Source of the DNA: Ancistrus triradiatus
Taxonomy: Eukaryota; Chordata; Actinopteri; Siluriformes; Loricariidae
Direction of reading: 5' to 3'
Assembly: GCA_025084515.1 (NCBI GenBank)
Contig: JAJAGP010000863.1
Location: forward strand, 88,501 to 152,500
DNA: 64,000 nt
Below the pieces are notes generated by a model that was not told the origin of the DNA, did not search any database, and saw only the letters and a list, made by a program, of their open reading frames with translations. The stretch's first letter is position 1. Each line of letters opens with the position of its first letter. The position numbers were made by a program, and so were the translations under genes. This document shows positions 22,013 through 32,024 of this stretch, piece after piece.

Positions 22013-23537
22013 CAGTGGGGCAAAAAAGTATTTAGTCAGCCACTGATTGTGCAAGTTCTCCTACTTAGAAAGATGAGAGAAGTCTGTAATTTTCATCATA
22101 GGTACACTTCAACTATGAGAGACAAAATGAAAAAAAAAATCCAGAAAATCACATTGTAGGATTTTTAAGGAGTTTAATTGTAAATCATGGTGGAAAATAA
22201 GTATTTGGTCACCCACAAACCAGCAAGATTTCTGGCTCTCACAGACCTGTAACTTCTTCTTTAAGAAGTTCTTCTGTCCTCCACTCATTACCTGTATTAA
22301 TGGCACCTGTTTGACCTCGTTATCTGTATACAAGACACCTGTCCACAGCCCGAAACAGTCAGACTCCAAACTCGACCATGGCCAAGACCAAAGAGCTGTT
22401 AAAGGACACCAGGAAAAAAATGTAGATCTGCACCAGGCTGGGAAGAGTGAATCTACAATAGGCAAGCAGGGTGGTGTGAATAAATCAACTGTGGAAGCAA
22501 TTGTAAGAAAATGGAAGACATACAAAACCATTGATAATCTCCCTCGATCTGGGACCCCACGCAAGATCTCATCCCGTGGGGTCAAAATGATCATGAGAAC
22601 GGTGAGCAAAACTCCCAGAACTACACGGAGGGACCTGATAAATGTCCTGCAGAGAGCTGGGACCAAAGCAACAAGGCTACCATCATTAATACACTACGCC
22701 GAGAGGGACTCAGATCTTGCAGTGCCAGGCGTGTCCCCCTGCTTAAGCCAGTACATGTCCAGGCCCATCTGAAGTTTACCAGAGAGCATATGGATGATCC
22801 AAAAGAGGACTGGGAAAATATAATTTGGTCAGATGAAACCAAAATAGAACTTTTTGGTAAAAACTCAACTGTTTGGAGGAAGAAGAATGCTGAGTTGCAC
22901 CATACCTACTGTAAAGCATGGGGGTGAAAACCTCATGCTTTGGGGCTGTTTTTCTGCAAAGGGGACAGGACAACTGATCTGTGTTAAGGGAAGAATGAAC
23001 GGGGCCATGTATCATGAGATTTTAAGCCAAAGCCTCCTTCCATCAGTGAGAGCATTGAAGATGGAACGTGGCTGGGTCTTCAATCATGACAATGATCCCA
23101 AACACACCGCTCGGGCAACGAAGGAGTGGCTCCGTAAACAGCATTTCAAGGTCCTGGAGTGGCCTAGCCAGTCTCCAGACCTCAACCCCATAAAAAATTT
23201 GTGGAGGGAGTTGAAAGTCCGTGTTGCTCAGCGACAGCCCCAAAACATCACTGCTCTAGAGGAGATCTGCATGGAGGAATGGGCCAAAATACCAGCTACA
23301 GTGTGAGCAAACCATATGTTACAAAGTACTGAGTTGAACTTTGTTATTGACCAAATACTACATAATTTACAATTAAATTCTTTTAAAATCCTACAATGTG
23401 ATTCCTGGGTTTTTTTGTCTCATTTTGTCCATCATAGTTGAAGTGTACCTATGATGAACATTATAGACCTCTCTCATCTTTCTAAGTAGGAGAACTTGCA
23501 CAATCAGTGGCTGACTATATACTTTTTTGCCCCATTC
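22013..23537 (+). mobile_element. Tc1-like transposon, near full length
   Basis: The left end 'CAGTGGGGCAAAAAAGTATT' and right end 'ATACTTTTTTGCCCCATTC' are inverted, with two substitutions in the last bases. TA lies at 22011-22012 and 23538-23539. Sub-terminal 'AATAAGTATTTGGTCACCCA' and 'TTGACCAAATACTACATAAT' form inner repeat copies. It is 1,525 bp long and belongs to the same family as the minus-strand copy at 44284-45388. Confidence 0.88.
22378..23306 (+). pseudogene. Tc1-like transposase, frameshifted
   Basis: The ATG at 22378 starts 'MAKTKELLKDTRKKM' and meets TAG after 15 codons, because one base of the family sequence is missing. The continuing frame reads 'VDLHQAGKSESTIGKQGGVN' (helix-turn-helix). 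The first catalytic Asp is in 'NIIWSDETKIELFG'-like codons at about 22816-22857. After another shift comes 'MVKTQLFGG...', then 'GWVFNHDNDPKHTARATKEW' (second Asp, about 23071) and 'SQSPDLNPIKNLWREL' (about 23167). There the third catalytic Glu is replaced by Lys (PIKNLW instead of PIENLW), a loss-of-function change in its own right. TGA at 23304 truncates the C-terminus. Confidence 0.87.
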
Positions 23538-23730
23538 TACATGTCCCAATTCTCTCCATAAACACCATGTGTTAATTCTAAGTACTGTACACTTGGACAG
23601 TGAATGTCAGTAAAGCAGGTTCATTATTATGTTAGACCACACTTACGCTGAAGTCAGGTTGGTCTGCTCAGACAGCTGGTGTTCAAAGATCAGATTTCTA
23701 TACATTTGATAGATGTTTGCCACTGTAGAC

Positions 23731-24581
23731 TAGGAGTGTGCAATACTGGAAAAATAAATATTATTGTTGGTACTGTGTTTAAGGTTACAACATGCTGTCT
23801 TGCTTTTCAGCGCATAAAAAAAATCTCCACACAAACAACATTTTAGTTAAATCAACAGCTAATACTATTTGCTCACACTGTTGCAGAATGAAGCTGCTGC
23901 ATGCTCATGGTAAGGTGTGGAATAGAATATGGATCAGTAATGGTTTCGGCCCTGTCCATCCAATACCCGATGAGTGAATAACATCAATATCAGACCCGAT
24001 ACCAATATAAGATCAGATTGGACCCATCTCTATTGTTATGTATTGCCATCTGTTGCATTTATTGTCATAAGGCACTTTATTGCAGAATGAATCTGCTAAG
24101 GTTTGCTGAGTGTGTTTTTGTGCTTGTACCATGGTTGGTTTAAGCCTGTCATGGACAGCTGACTCCCAGTGTTGGTCCTAATGTTCATATCCTTCACAGT
24201 GATTAGCTCGCCGTTGGTGAAATAAATTATTTGTTGAGCTGTATTTAACAGAAACCGATGCCCCACAGTTTTGCAGATTGCCTTCTTTTCAAAGCCAAAC
24301 CACTTCCATGTGATTGAGAATGAGCCACACATACCAATTAAATCTAACGATTGGTGGTGTTTGTATATTGTCTCCTGGCACAGTTTGACCTCGCTATCTG
24401 TATAACTCACATATAACTCACTCCTGTTCACTCACATTTAACTTCATGACCTACCTAAAAGTCATGAACTGTTTTTGACTGTTTTTTGCAAAGTGAGTGA
24501 CATACTGAAAAACGTCAGCTAGCACATCGTTAAAACCACAATTAAGATATTATCATAGACAACACACATCGCACACCCCTA
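23731..24581. mobile_element. hAT-like transposon with perfect 8-bp TSD
   Basis: Ends 'TAGGAGTGTGCAAT' (23731) and 'ATCGCACACCCCTA' (to 24581) are imperfect inverted repeats. Immediately outside them is the same octamer CTGTAGAC on both sides (23723-23730 and 24582-24589). An 8-bp duplication with short ends of this type is characteristic of the hAT superfamily. At 851 bp it is far shorter than an autonomous hAT element (about 3 kb or more). A second hAT-like terminus ('GATACCAATATAAGATCAGA') lies inside at about 23995-24032. Confidence 0.8.
24096..24431 (-). pseudogene. Possible degenerate BED-finger/hAT coding remnant
   Basis: A 111-codon frame inside the hAT-like element contains 'SITWKWFGFEKKAICK', which recalls the aromatic W-x-x-F-x-F start of BED-type zinc fingers found at the N-terminus of many hAT transposases. 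The expected Cys-x2-Cys and His-x3-5-His ligands are not intact. The frame opens with a non-ATG codon. Treat this as a faint remnant. Confidence 0.3.
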
Positions 24582-24589
24582 CTGTAGAC

Positions 24590-25102
24590 TATGGAATTAG
24601 TCATAATAATATTATTATGAAAATGTTAATGTAATAAAAATGCTAACACATAGCATCCTTCAATCCATGGTAAGGCCATGTGAATTGTCCACAAGCACTG
24701 CAGCATGTGCAGGTAAACAAATTTCCTGCTAAGCACCAAAATCTCATTCTTAAATTTCCTGGAGAAACTCTCACAAATAAAGCTAATGAGAGGAGCAATC
24801 CAAGCCATGCTTAGGGTTCCTGACCTTTGACACCAAGGTCAGCGTTAAGCCCTGATGTAAAAGCTTTGTCACATGGTGGACATGTCTTCAAAGACATGCC
24901 ACATTCCCTAGCTACCTGAATATTTGTAAAGCCCATCTAGATAAAACGATCCAGCTGAACTAAACCGCAATACAGAGCCATTAAGATATCACTGGATATC
25001 ACTGGAGATTATGTAGGTGCATCGTACCTAATGTAATCGATAACCAAAAGTATGCAGACACCTATTCTAAGTAGTAAGTTCCATACACACTGACTGCTAA
25101 AA
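24590..25102. other. non-coding stretch
   Basis: No gene is seen. 'CAAAAGTATGCAGACACCT' at about 25045 looks like the terminus of an older Tc1-type element, into which the LINE at 25114-26462 inserted. Confidence 0.45.
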
Positions 25103-25113
25103 GTTTAATGTAC

Positions 25114-26462
25114 TTCTTCTTCTTTCGGCTTCTCCCTTTATCAGGGGTCACCACAGCGAGTTAAAGGTTTCCACCTCACCCTGTCCTCCACGTCCTCTAC
25201 TCTCAAACCAACTCCCTGCATATCTTCATTTACCACAACCAAATAACTCCTCTTTGGTCTTCCTCTCCGTCTCTTGCCTGGCAGCTCCATCGCCAACATC
25301 CTCCTACCAATATATCCACTATCTCTCCTCTGCACATGTCCAAACCATCTCAGTCTTCCCTCTCGAATTTTGTCTCCCAATTTTCCAACCTGTGCTGTCC
25401 CTCTGATGATCTCACTCCTAATCCTGTCCACCCTAGACACTCCTAAAGGGAACCTCAACATCTTAAGTTCTGCCACCTCCAGCTCTGCTTCCTGTCTCTT
25501 TGTCAGTGCCACTGTCTCTAAGCCATACAACAAGGCTGGTCTCACTACTCTCTTATAAATCTTTCCTTTCACTTTTGCTGTGACCCTTTTGTCACACAGC
25601 ACTCCTGACACTCTTCTCCACCCACTCCATCCTGCCTGTACTCTCTTCTTTACCTCCTTTCCGCACTCCCCATTTCCTTGGACAGTTGATCCCAAGTACC
25701 TGAACTCCTGTACCTTTTGACCACTGATCCCTGTAGCCTGACTGTTCCACCTGCCTCCCTTTCATTTACACACATGTATTCTGTCTTACTACAGTTGACT
25801 TTCATTCCTCTCCTTTCCAGATTATACCTCCACCTCTCCAAGTTCTCTTCTACCTGTTCCCTGTTCTCACTACAGATCACAATGTCGTCTGCAAACATAG
25901 TCCACGGCGATTCCTGTCTGACCTCATCTGTTAGTCCATCACCAGAGCAAATAAGAAGGGACTCAGGGCCGATCCTTGATGCAGTCCCACCTCTACCTTG
26001 AAGCTATCTGTCACCCCTACAACACATCTCACCGCTGTCGCGCTGTTGTTATACATGTCCTGCACTAATCTAATGTAATTTTCAGCCACTCGAGACTTCC
26101 TCATACACCACCACAGTTCCTCCCTTAGCACCCTGTCATAAGCTTTCTCCAAATCCACAAAGACGCAGTGTAGCTCTTTCTGACCATCTCTATACTTCTC
26201 CATCAGCAGTCCCAAAGCAAAAATCTCATCGATGGTGCTCTTCCTTGGTATGAAACCATACTGTTGTTCACACACTGTCACCTCCTGTCTGAGCCTAGCT
26301 TCCACAACTCTCTCCCAAATCTTCATTGTGTGGCTCATCAACTTTATGCCCCTGTAAGAGCCACAACTCTGTACATCACCCTTCTGCTTAAAAATCGGTA
26401 CAAGTAAACTTTTCCTCCATTCCTCCGGCATACTCTCATTCACCAGAATTCCACTGAAAAAG
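25114..26462 (-). mobile_element. 5'-truncated RTE-clade LINE
   Basis: A non-LTR retrotransposon copy lying on the minus strand and bounded by an 11-bp direct repeat GTTTAATGTAC (25103-25113 and 26463-26473), its target-site duplication. The 3' end is very short and ends in a simple AAGAAG tail right after the coding region ('AGGGAGAAGCCGAAAGAAGA'), a feature of RTE-type elements. The 5' end, including the endonuclease domain, is missing, as usual after incomplete target-primed reverse transcription. Confidence 0.92.
25141..26443 (-). pseudogene. RTE-type reverse transcriptase, frameshifted
   Basis: The enzyme would copy element RNA at a nicked chromosomal site. Frame 1 (26443-25931) has the early palm and fingers: 'PEEWRKSLLVPIFKQKGDVQ', 'NYRGIKLMSH'-type block read as 'SYRGIKLMSHTMKIWERVVE', 'HCVFVDLEKAYDRVLREELW' with a catalytic Asp, and 'LHQGSALSPFLFALVMD'. 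A frameshift follows. Frame 2 (25898-25650) starts at 'FADDIVICSENREQVEENLE', the FADD catalytic box. A second shift leads to frame 3 (25695-25141), the C-terminal part with 'LRWFGHVQRRDSGYIGRRML' and 'GKRRRGRPKRSY', typical of RTE elements. Two frameshifts and the missing endonuclease make it non-functional. Confidence 0.92.
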
Positions 26463-26473
26463 GTTTAATGTAC

Positions 26474-27238
26474 AAATCAAGAAAATAGTGGCAGTAAAAT
26501 GGGTTGTACATCAGTGACACATTAGTGGCTCTTAATTTGCCATTTTTATAGGCTTTCACATGGCAACTTTCTGCCCCCCATTTAGAAAAGTCCATAAACA
26601 AATGATTTCTCTTCTGTGGTGGAGAATTTGGCTGTCTTGCACAAAGCCCTGACTTCAACTGCATTTGACAACGTTGTGGTTCCTCTGTTCCACTACAGGT
26701 GAATCCCAAACTTAACCTTACCATGCTGCCAACTCGTAGCGCTTTTTCTGAGCTTGCTGACACTAGCCATGCCCTACACTAGCATCAGTTGATGCAGGGG
26801 AGGACAATTCATTAACTTTATATTACATAATTCCTTAATTATTAAATAATTACAAAGTACATTTTTCAAGGTCATCTGACATACCACCTCATACTCCTTC
26901 AAGTACCACCAGTGGTACTTGTACCACAATTTGAGATCCACTGGTGTAAAAAGTTCTCAGAACAGAATCACAGGCTTACTAGCCTGTCTGTCTCGCCATC
27001 TAGCCATCCATTCTTATCTATCTGTCTGCCCACCTGTGCACTGTTTCATTAATCCATCTGTCTGTAAATACTATATTGGTTTGTCCATCTGTCTGGGCAT
27101 GATGCTGTATAAATACATACTTTACCTTATTCATTAAGTCAAGGTTTCAAAGTCATTAGAAAACACCTGGGCACCTAAGCAGGTAACTAAGTTTTTATTC
27201 TCTCAGTAATCTTATTTACAATATTACAACTGAGATCA
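26474..27238. other. non-coding stretch, probably old repeat
   Basis: The sequence to the right of the LINE continues the older host repeat interrupted by it. A palindromic block at about 26897-26925 ('GTACCACCAGTGGTAC') recurs in vertebrate repeats. No gene. Confidence 0.4.
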
Positions 27239-27475
27239 TGTTCAATCCTGACCTTAGACTCTGCCTGTGTGAAGTTTGTATGTCCTCCCTGTGTTCATGT
27301 GGGTTTCTCCAGGTACTCCGGGTTCCTCCCACATACCAAAGACATGCATTAGGTAACTGGTCGCTCTAAATTGGCTCAGTGTGACTGTGGCTGACTAGTG
27401 TCGATGTAACCTTGCTCCGGTTGATCCCCGCGACCCTGACCACAAAAGGCAGGGTTGAAACGCGTAAAAAATTAA
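27239..27475 (+). repeat. SINE-like repeat, diverged
   Basis: 'GTGAAGTTTGTATGTCCTCC', 'GGGTTCCTCCCACATACCAA', 'CTCTAAATTGGCTCAGTGTG' and 'CCCGCGACCCTGACCACAAA' follow the order of the 9231-9585 SINE. The tRNA-like head is poor and the tetranucleotide tail is absent. Confidence 0.65.
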
Positions 27476-27668
27476 GCAGTAATAAAGTAAGAGTTAAGAG
27501 TTGAATGGTGTACGACTTAATACATCAATGTAAAACCTAATTAAACACTGTGAACGTTATTAATTCAACACAAAGCTATTAGTTAAAATCTATTCGAATA
27601 TGCTAATTAAGCACCCCATGGGCTGTGTGCACTTATGAGTTAACTTAAAGCTGTAAACTATAAGTTCA

Positions 27669-27953
27669 CCCAGGAAAAAAATGTACTGTGAAATTTGACA
27701 GTAGAACCATGAAGTGGCCAAATACCACCAAAATCCATAGTACAACTTTGAAATAATTCATGGTTAGTTCATACTCAACCAAGTTTACAGTTGTACTATG
27801 AAATTTCACAGTTGAACCATGAAGTGGCCAAATTACCATCAAAAATTCATAGTAAAACTGTGAACTTCATGGTCAAACTGTGAAAGTTCACATCAAAACC
27901 GTCAAGCAGTTCACAGTTTTACTTTGAACATTCACAGTACATTTTTTCCTGGG
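27669..27953. mobile_element. Foldback element of repeated ACTGTGAA/TTCACAGT motifs
   Basis: The first 24 bases (CCCAGGAAAAAAATGTACTG and following) are the inverse of the last 23 (27931-27953), differing by one A. The inside is built from short inverted units such as 'TTCACAGTTGAACCATGAAG', 'AAACTGTGAACTTCATGG' and 'CAAACTGTGAAAGTTCACAT'. 'AACCATGAAGTGGCCAAAT' occurs twice, about 100 bp apart. No coding frame. A foldback or MITE-type mobile element is the best reading; no clear target duplication is visible. Confidence 0.65.
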
Positions 27954-28151
27954 CGGTCAAAGTGGGTGTACAACTATGTATTTTGTCATACTATTATGCT
28001 TGGCACAGTCTTTTTGGCTTAATACATGACCCTTGAGACATGTTATTTATGATATATATTATGTTTTGCATCTTTATAAAAAGCACTTTTCCCTCCATAA
28101 TCATCGCTGCAGAAAATGAGCGAGGACATATGGTCACGCCTCCATCCTTAC

Positions 28152-28313
28152 CTGCAGCAGTCTGAGTGCAGTCCAGCAAATGATATAAGCCCATAAAGTG
28201 AACTTGGCGCTGGTGTAACTCTCAGGCAAACACACAATCCGCACTTGATGATCCCTCTCTTCTGAACTGCCATCTCCGTCTTCTGCACTCTCTTGAGGTT
28301 GCCTCTCCATCAT
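28152..28313 (-). CDS. First coding exon of an unidentified gene
   Basis: The minus-strand ATG at 28313 (ATGATG pair) opens 54 codons ending at a consensus donor CAG|GTAAGG, so the exon ends in phase 0 at 28152. The N-terminal half is acidic and polar ('MMERQPQESAEDGDGSSEER'), then 'DHQVRIVCLPESYTSAKF' and a hydrophobic segment 'TLWAYIICWTALRLLQ' that could be a membrane helix. Just upstream is a non-repetitive, relatively GC-rich flank (28380-28560) of promoter-like character. A possible acceptor (TTTCTCTTAG, ending 28364) suggests a preceding 5'UTR exon. I do not recognise the protein. The exon is called from ATG, donor, open frame and composition. Its possible next exon is at 21047-21018. 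It is transcribed away from the arhgap29-like gene. Confidence 0.55.
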
Positions 28314-28379
28314 CCCTGTGGTCACTTCAGAGTAACTTTGTCAAATTCTCATTCTGGTATACGCTAAGAGAAAAATAAA

Positions 28380-28560
28380 TACATGAACACCAAATGCCCC
28401 ATGCAGCCTTGTAAACGCAACAGAACGTTTCTCCTTCCAGCGCAGGTGTCTACAGAACCGTTCTAAAGAGATCCTGCCCACTTCCTCAACTCACAACGGG
28501 AAAAAATACTGCAGTACGTTATAGAACTACAGGGGGGCGCCACTGAGCGTTCACAATACC
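28380..28560 (-). promoter_or_regulatory. Candidate promoter/5'UTR of the minus-strand gene
   Basis: Unique sequence immediately 5' of the exon at 28313, with more C+G and CpG than its surroundings ('GGGGGGCGCCACTGAGCG', 'CAGCGCAGGTGTC'). On the minus strand 'CCCGTTGTGAGTTGAG' contains a donor-like GTGAGT that could end a 5'UTR exon, matched by the acceptor at about 28364. There is no TATA box at a convincing place. Assigned by position and composition only. Confidence 0.3.
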
Positions 28561-29218
28561 ACATTGTTTTCGTCTAAGAGCTACAAAATTACTTACTGAG
28601 CACAGGATGGACAAAATAATAAGCCATGCAGGTATGTAAAGTACGTATTCATAAGAAACATGGGTCATTAGAGGCATGTTAGAGGTAGTGATTTGCAGTA
28701 TTTGACTAGTGAAAACGAAATTTTGCATATTTGAGGCATTTTAGTCATTTGACTTCATTTTATATCCTATTGCTAATGATTACAGTAAATATACAGAGCT
28801 GAGTTTGCTCATTGGTTTAATATTTTGATGATCAGATGGTCTTGATGATCCAAAAAACTCAAGAAAGAGACACATAAAGTAGAGATACAGTATATGTACA
28901 CTTGAACATTAATTTTGAGTTCAAAAATTACAATGTTTTTGCACTGATGTTTTTATGCCCTGGCTTATTTGAAATGTTGGCATTTCAGTTAATCTCAAAT
29001 GTGACTGATGGAGTTACGGTCAGGCTCTGTACAAACCATCCAAACTCTCCATAAATGTATAAAAACAATTATGTACTTTCTTTCATGATGACATAACAGA
29101 AAGTTGGTGAACTGGCTTGTTGGGGAGCTATAAACCTCTAAAAGGGATGTACTGGGTCACTGAGTCAGGGAGATGTTCAATACATGAGATTCAACCATCA
29201 CTCTTTGTCTATTGATAT
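28561..29218. other. non-coding stretch between divergent genes
   Basis: AT-rich sequence; no gene or repeat that I can name. Confidence 0.45.
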
Positions 29219-29330
29219 CCCATGCCTGTATGCATCAAACTATAATCTTGTTAGCAGTGAGTGCGACTGAAATAACTGAATCACTAATTAGAAAGGGCGT
29301 CTATATACTTTGGTCATAATCTGTATATAA
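29219..29330. mobile_element. Terminal remnant of a Tc1-type family
   Basis: 'AAATAACTGAATCACTAATT', 'AGAAAGGGCGTCTATATACT' and 'TTGGTCATAATCTGTAT' resemble one end of a common fish element whose other end reads like 'CAAAAGTATGCAGACACCT' (seen at about 25045). Only about 110 bp remain. Confidence 0.4.
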
Positions 29331-29404
29331 ATGTTATACTGATTAGCCCATTATGACCATTCACAGATCAAAAAACAAATAACGTGATGATTTTATTACA
29401 ACTG

Positions 29405-29505
29405 CCAATAGCTAGGTTCAGGGTCAAATCCCACCTCTGCCAAATCGCATCAGTTGGGTCCTTGAGCAGTCTCTTAACCCACAATTGTTTGGAGTGTAAA
29501 AACCT
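29405..29505 (+). repeat. tRNA-derived SINE fragment (HpaI-like tail family)
   Basis: B-box 'GGGTCAAATCCCACC', then 'TTGGGTCCTTGAGCAG' and 'CTTAACCCACAATTG'. It corresponds to the middle of the copy at 56040-56232. The 3' CTCTGGATAAG block is missing. Confidence 0.6.
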
Positions 29506-29559
29506 TATGCCATATGTGAAAACATGGTGGTGGTATTAGCTTGGTTCTAGAGACTCTGG

Positions 29560-29703
29560 TAGGTTAATGGTTAAAATACTGTACTATGGACCATAAGTTT
29601 CAATGTTGTTTCCTTGAGCAAGGCCGTTAACCCACAATTGCTTTGATTGTAAGATTGAATCAGATGTAAATCACTCTAGATAAGAGCATCTGCTAAATGT
29701 GGA
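29560..29703 (+). repeat. tRNA-derived SINE, diverged
   Basis: Head 'GTAGGTTAATGGTTAAAATA', 'TTGAGCAAGGCCGTTAACCC', and tail 'CTCTAGATAAGAGCATCTGC' then TAAATGTGG. It is a second copy of the same SINE family in the same orientation, close to the fragment at 29405. Confidence 0.7.
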
Positions 29704-29866
29704 CAGCTGATTCCTTTAGTCGACAAATTGGATGTGGAAGAAATGAGCTGAACAAGATCTGAGCTACTATGTCAAGGGCCACATTATTATGGCCAGAATG
29801 GGGTTGAATTGTCTCCAAAACAGCAAGACTCGTGGTGTGCTCCTAGTCAGCAGTGGTGAATATCTG

Positions 29867-30673
29867 ATTTGAGAAGAAACAAACCTCTTCTTTTTCAGTT
29901 ACAGTGTGTGTTAACATCTCCTAGTCCTTCAAAGTTCTGAGTGTCTAATACAGGATGTTTAGGACTAGATAGTATTGGTTAATTACCCACATTTAAACCA
30001 GCAGTGAAACAAAAGTGTCTGAGATCCACAGTACCATAAACCAAACAGACAAACCAGCAAAACATAACAAGCAAAGGAGTAGAAAATTGCTGTAGTGATA
30101 GACTCAGCACTCTAGAAGAACAGCATATGAAGAAACACCAGAGACTGAAGGAGGAATGATACCAATGTAGTTACTCTGGTAGTAGAAGCACTCAGTGTTA
30201 TTTATGGAAATAGGTTATAACAAATTCTAATTATGAAATCAGTGACTGACATCAGAAGAGCACAATCCTGGGAACAGTAAAAAAAATACTCTTCTGTACC
30301 TTCCACCCAGATCACAGACATTTCCATGCCAAATATGGCTTAGTTTAGTCACAGTCTGTTATGCCAATGCTGAATGGATAGTTGGCTCAAGTGAGCCTGG
30401 TGGAAAGCAGACAGGTCATGATTCTACACCATTTGCAATGTGAACCAAAATATGAAAGCATCCCTGTATCAAAGCACCCCTATATGAAAGCATCTAGCAG
30501 TTAGATACCATGATTCTTGCATTTGTCATAAAATGACCTCTCATCTTCAGATCAATCATAATAACAGACAAAACAAGATTCTGAAAAAAACCACACATAA
30601 ACAGTTGTACTTGTTATATAGAAAGATAATTAAATACAGACACTTTAAATCTAGCATCTTATTGCTGATTGTG
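29867..30673. other. non-coding stretch, nothing recognised
   Basis: No gene, splice-framed exon or repeat that I can support. Confidence 0.45.
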
Positions 30674-31098
30674 CTGTCAGGGGTCACGCTCTGGCCGCTA
30701 ATGGCTAGTAGTTGACCCGGTTTGGTGGCGTGAGCACCGGCAGCGCAATCGCGCATGCGTCAGCCCTTCCCGGGCATTTAGTAATCAAGTGGCGACTCCT
30801 GTGGCTCGCACGGTGTCGCAGCATTGCTCTATTCAGCGCTCGGGCAGCCTGACGCACTCACGCGCTTGCCCTGCCTATTATGGGCATTCCAGACACCTTT
30901 TGGTTTGTCTGAGCTTTTTGAGGGACAGTGGTATGTTCTGGGGTGTCAAGATCCCCAGAGAGGGGCTATCAGGAGATTGTCCAGTAAGATAGGGCCCTAG
31001 ATAGAGTAGGGACAGCTTTTATTTATTTCCATGTATTTTCGATATGCTTCTCTAGTTGTTGTCAGCCTCGCCCCTGCCGTCTCCTCTCTCACGCCGTC
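30674..31098 (+). repeat. CpG-rich block, possible solo LTR
   Basis: Starts 'TGTCAGGGGTCACGCTC' and is strikingly richer in CpG and GC than everything to its left ('CGCAATCGCGCATGCG', 'GCACGGTGTCGCAGC'). It directly abuts the LTR element to the right. The TGTC start and composition resemble LTRs of fish Ty3/Gypsy-type elements, but no matching second copy, CA end or target duplication is visible. A CpG island would be the alternative. Confidence 0.3.
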
Positions 31099-31723
31099 TT
31101 AGCTCCAGATAGAAAGGATGAACCAAAAAAATAAATAAATAAAATAACAAAATTTAAATAAATGAACAATAAATGAAACAACGAGTCTACAGATATTGCA
31201 GGACCTGAGTCTCAAACACCAGGTCTCTAGCTTCAGAGACGAGTGTTCTAAGCATGCACCACTGAGGCGCTGAGGCTTTAATACACAAAAGAAAAGTTAA
31301 GGCAATGCTCTCACTCGTACCGTACATGCGCAGAGCGATGCGACTAGGAAAGCGAGTGAGAGCGGGGAGAAAAAATGGCAGACACAAGCGCCGCTTAACG
31401 CAAAGTCAAACTAAGGTCGTACACCATAAAGGAAATGAATGGGAAAAGGGAGGAGCTGGAGAAAGCCTCGAGCAGGATGCCAGCAAAAAACATGAGCGAG
31501 CATGAAAGTAAAAAGGAAACTGAAGGAGAGAAGAGCGAGGGTGCGACAGTGTGCTCTTAAATAGCACCACTGACAGGTGAAGCCACTAATATCACAATCT
31601 TGCAGCAATTAAACAGTGCATGCGTGATTACATTGGCTGTGAAGATCCCGAATGATAGCTAAGCCAGTACTGGCCTCTAGTGTCAGCTTGGCAGAATCCC
31701 TGAAGTGCTGGGCAGTCGTAACA
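31099..31723 (-). repeat. 3' LTR of the Gypsy-like element
   Basis: About 625 bp, the fuller of the two repeats. On the minus strand it begins TGTTACGACTG, has a TATA-like box and a TATTAAAG motif downstream that could act in polyadenylation, and ends near 'CATCTGGAGCTAAG'-type sequence. Confidence 0.6.
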
Positions 31724-32024
31724 GTACGCCCTCCCCAAGTGGCGTTGCCCAAGGGGCCTGACAAACATGCTCAGGGTTAAGCGCATTGTGTACAGTGAGG
31801 CCCTGGTAAGCAGGACAAGCCCTGAAGCAGGGGCTAAAAGGGAGGGAAGGGCAACACGGGCCAGGCGCAAGGCTAGGTTCTGGTTTGGGGCTAGCCACAA
31901 GCAGCTCAGGAGCGGAGCTTGGCACAGGCGGCTCAGGGTTTGCCTGACTGGGCGAACCGATGCCAAAGACCTTGGTGCTGAGGTCAACAAGAGTGACCGT
32001 GGCGCAGAAAATTCCGATACGGAG

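Larger units (their letters stand above)
29339..29866 (+). mobile_element. 5' end of a Tc1-like element interrupted by SINEs
   Basis: The left end 'CTGATTAGCCCATTATGACC' follows TA. The start of the transposase region reappears after the SINE block as 'GAGCTGAACAAGATCTGAG', 'TCAAGGGCCACATTATTATG', 'CTCCAAAACAGCAAGACTCG' and 'AGTCAGCAGTGGTGAATATC'. It is the same family as the 3' fragment at 6831-7053. Coding body and right terminus are absent. Confidence 0.55.

Noticed and set aside
22109..22666. 185-codon minus-strand frame overlapping the Tc1 copy at 22-23.5 kb
   Set aside because: It is the antisense shadow of the transposon. A closely similar antisense frame appears at the related copy (44949-45443), as expected from shared sequence rather than coding.
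25274..26001. Plus-strand frames of 94 codons at 25274-25558 and 25717-26001
   Set aside because: Antisense to the reverse transcriptase of the LINE on the minus strand.
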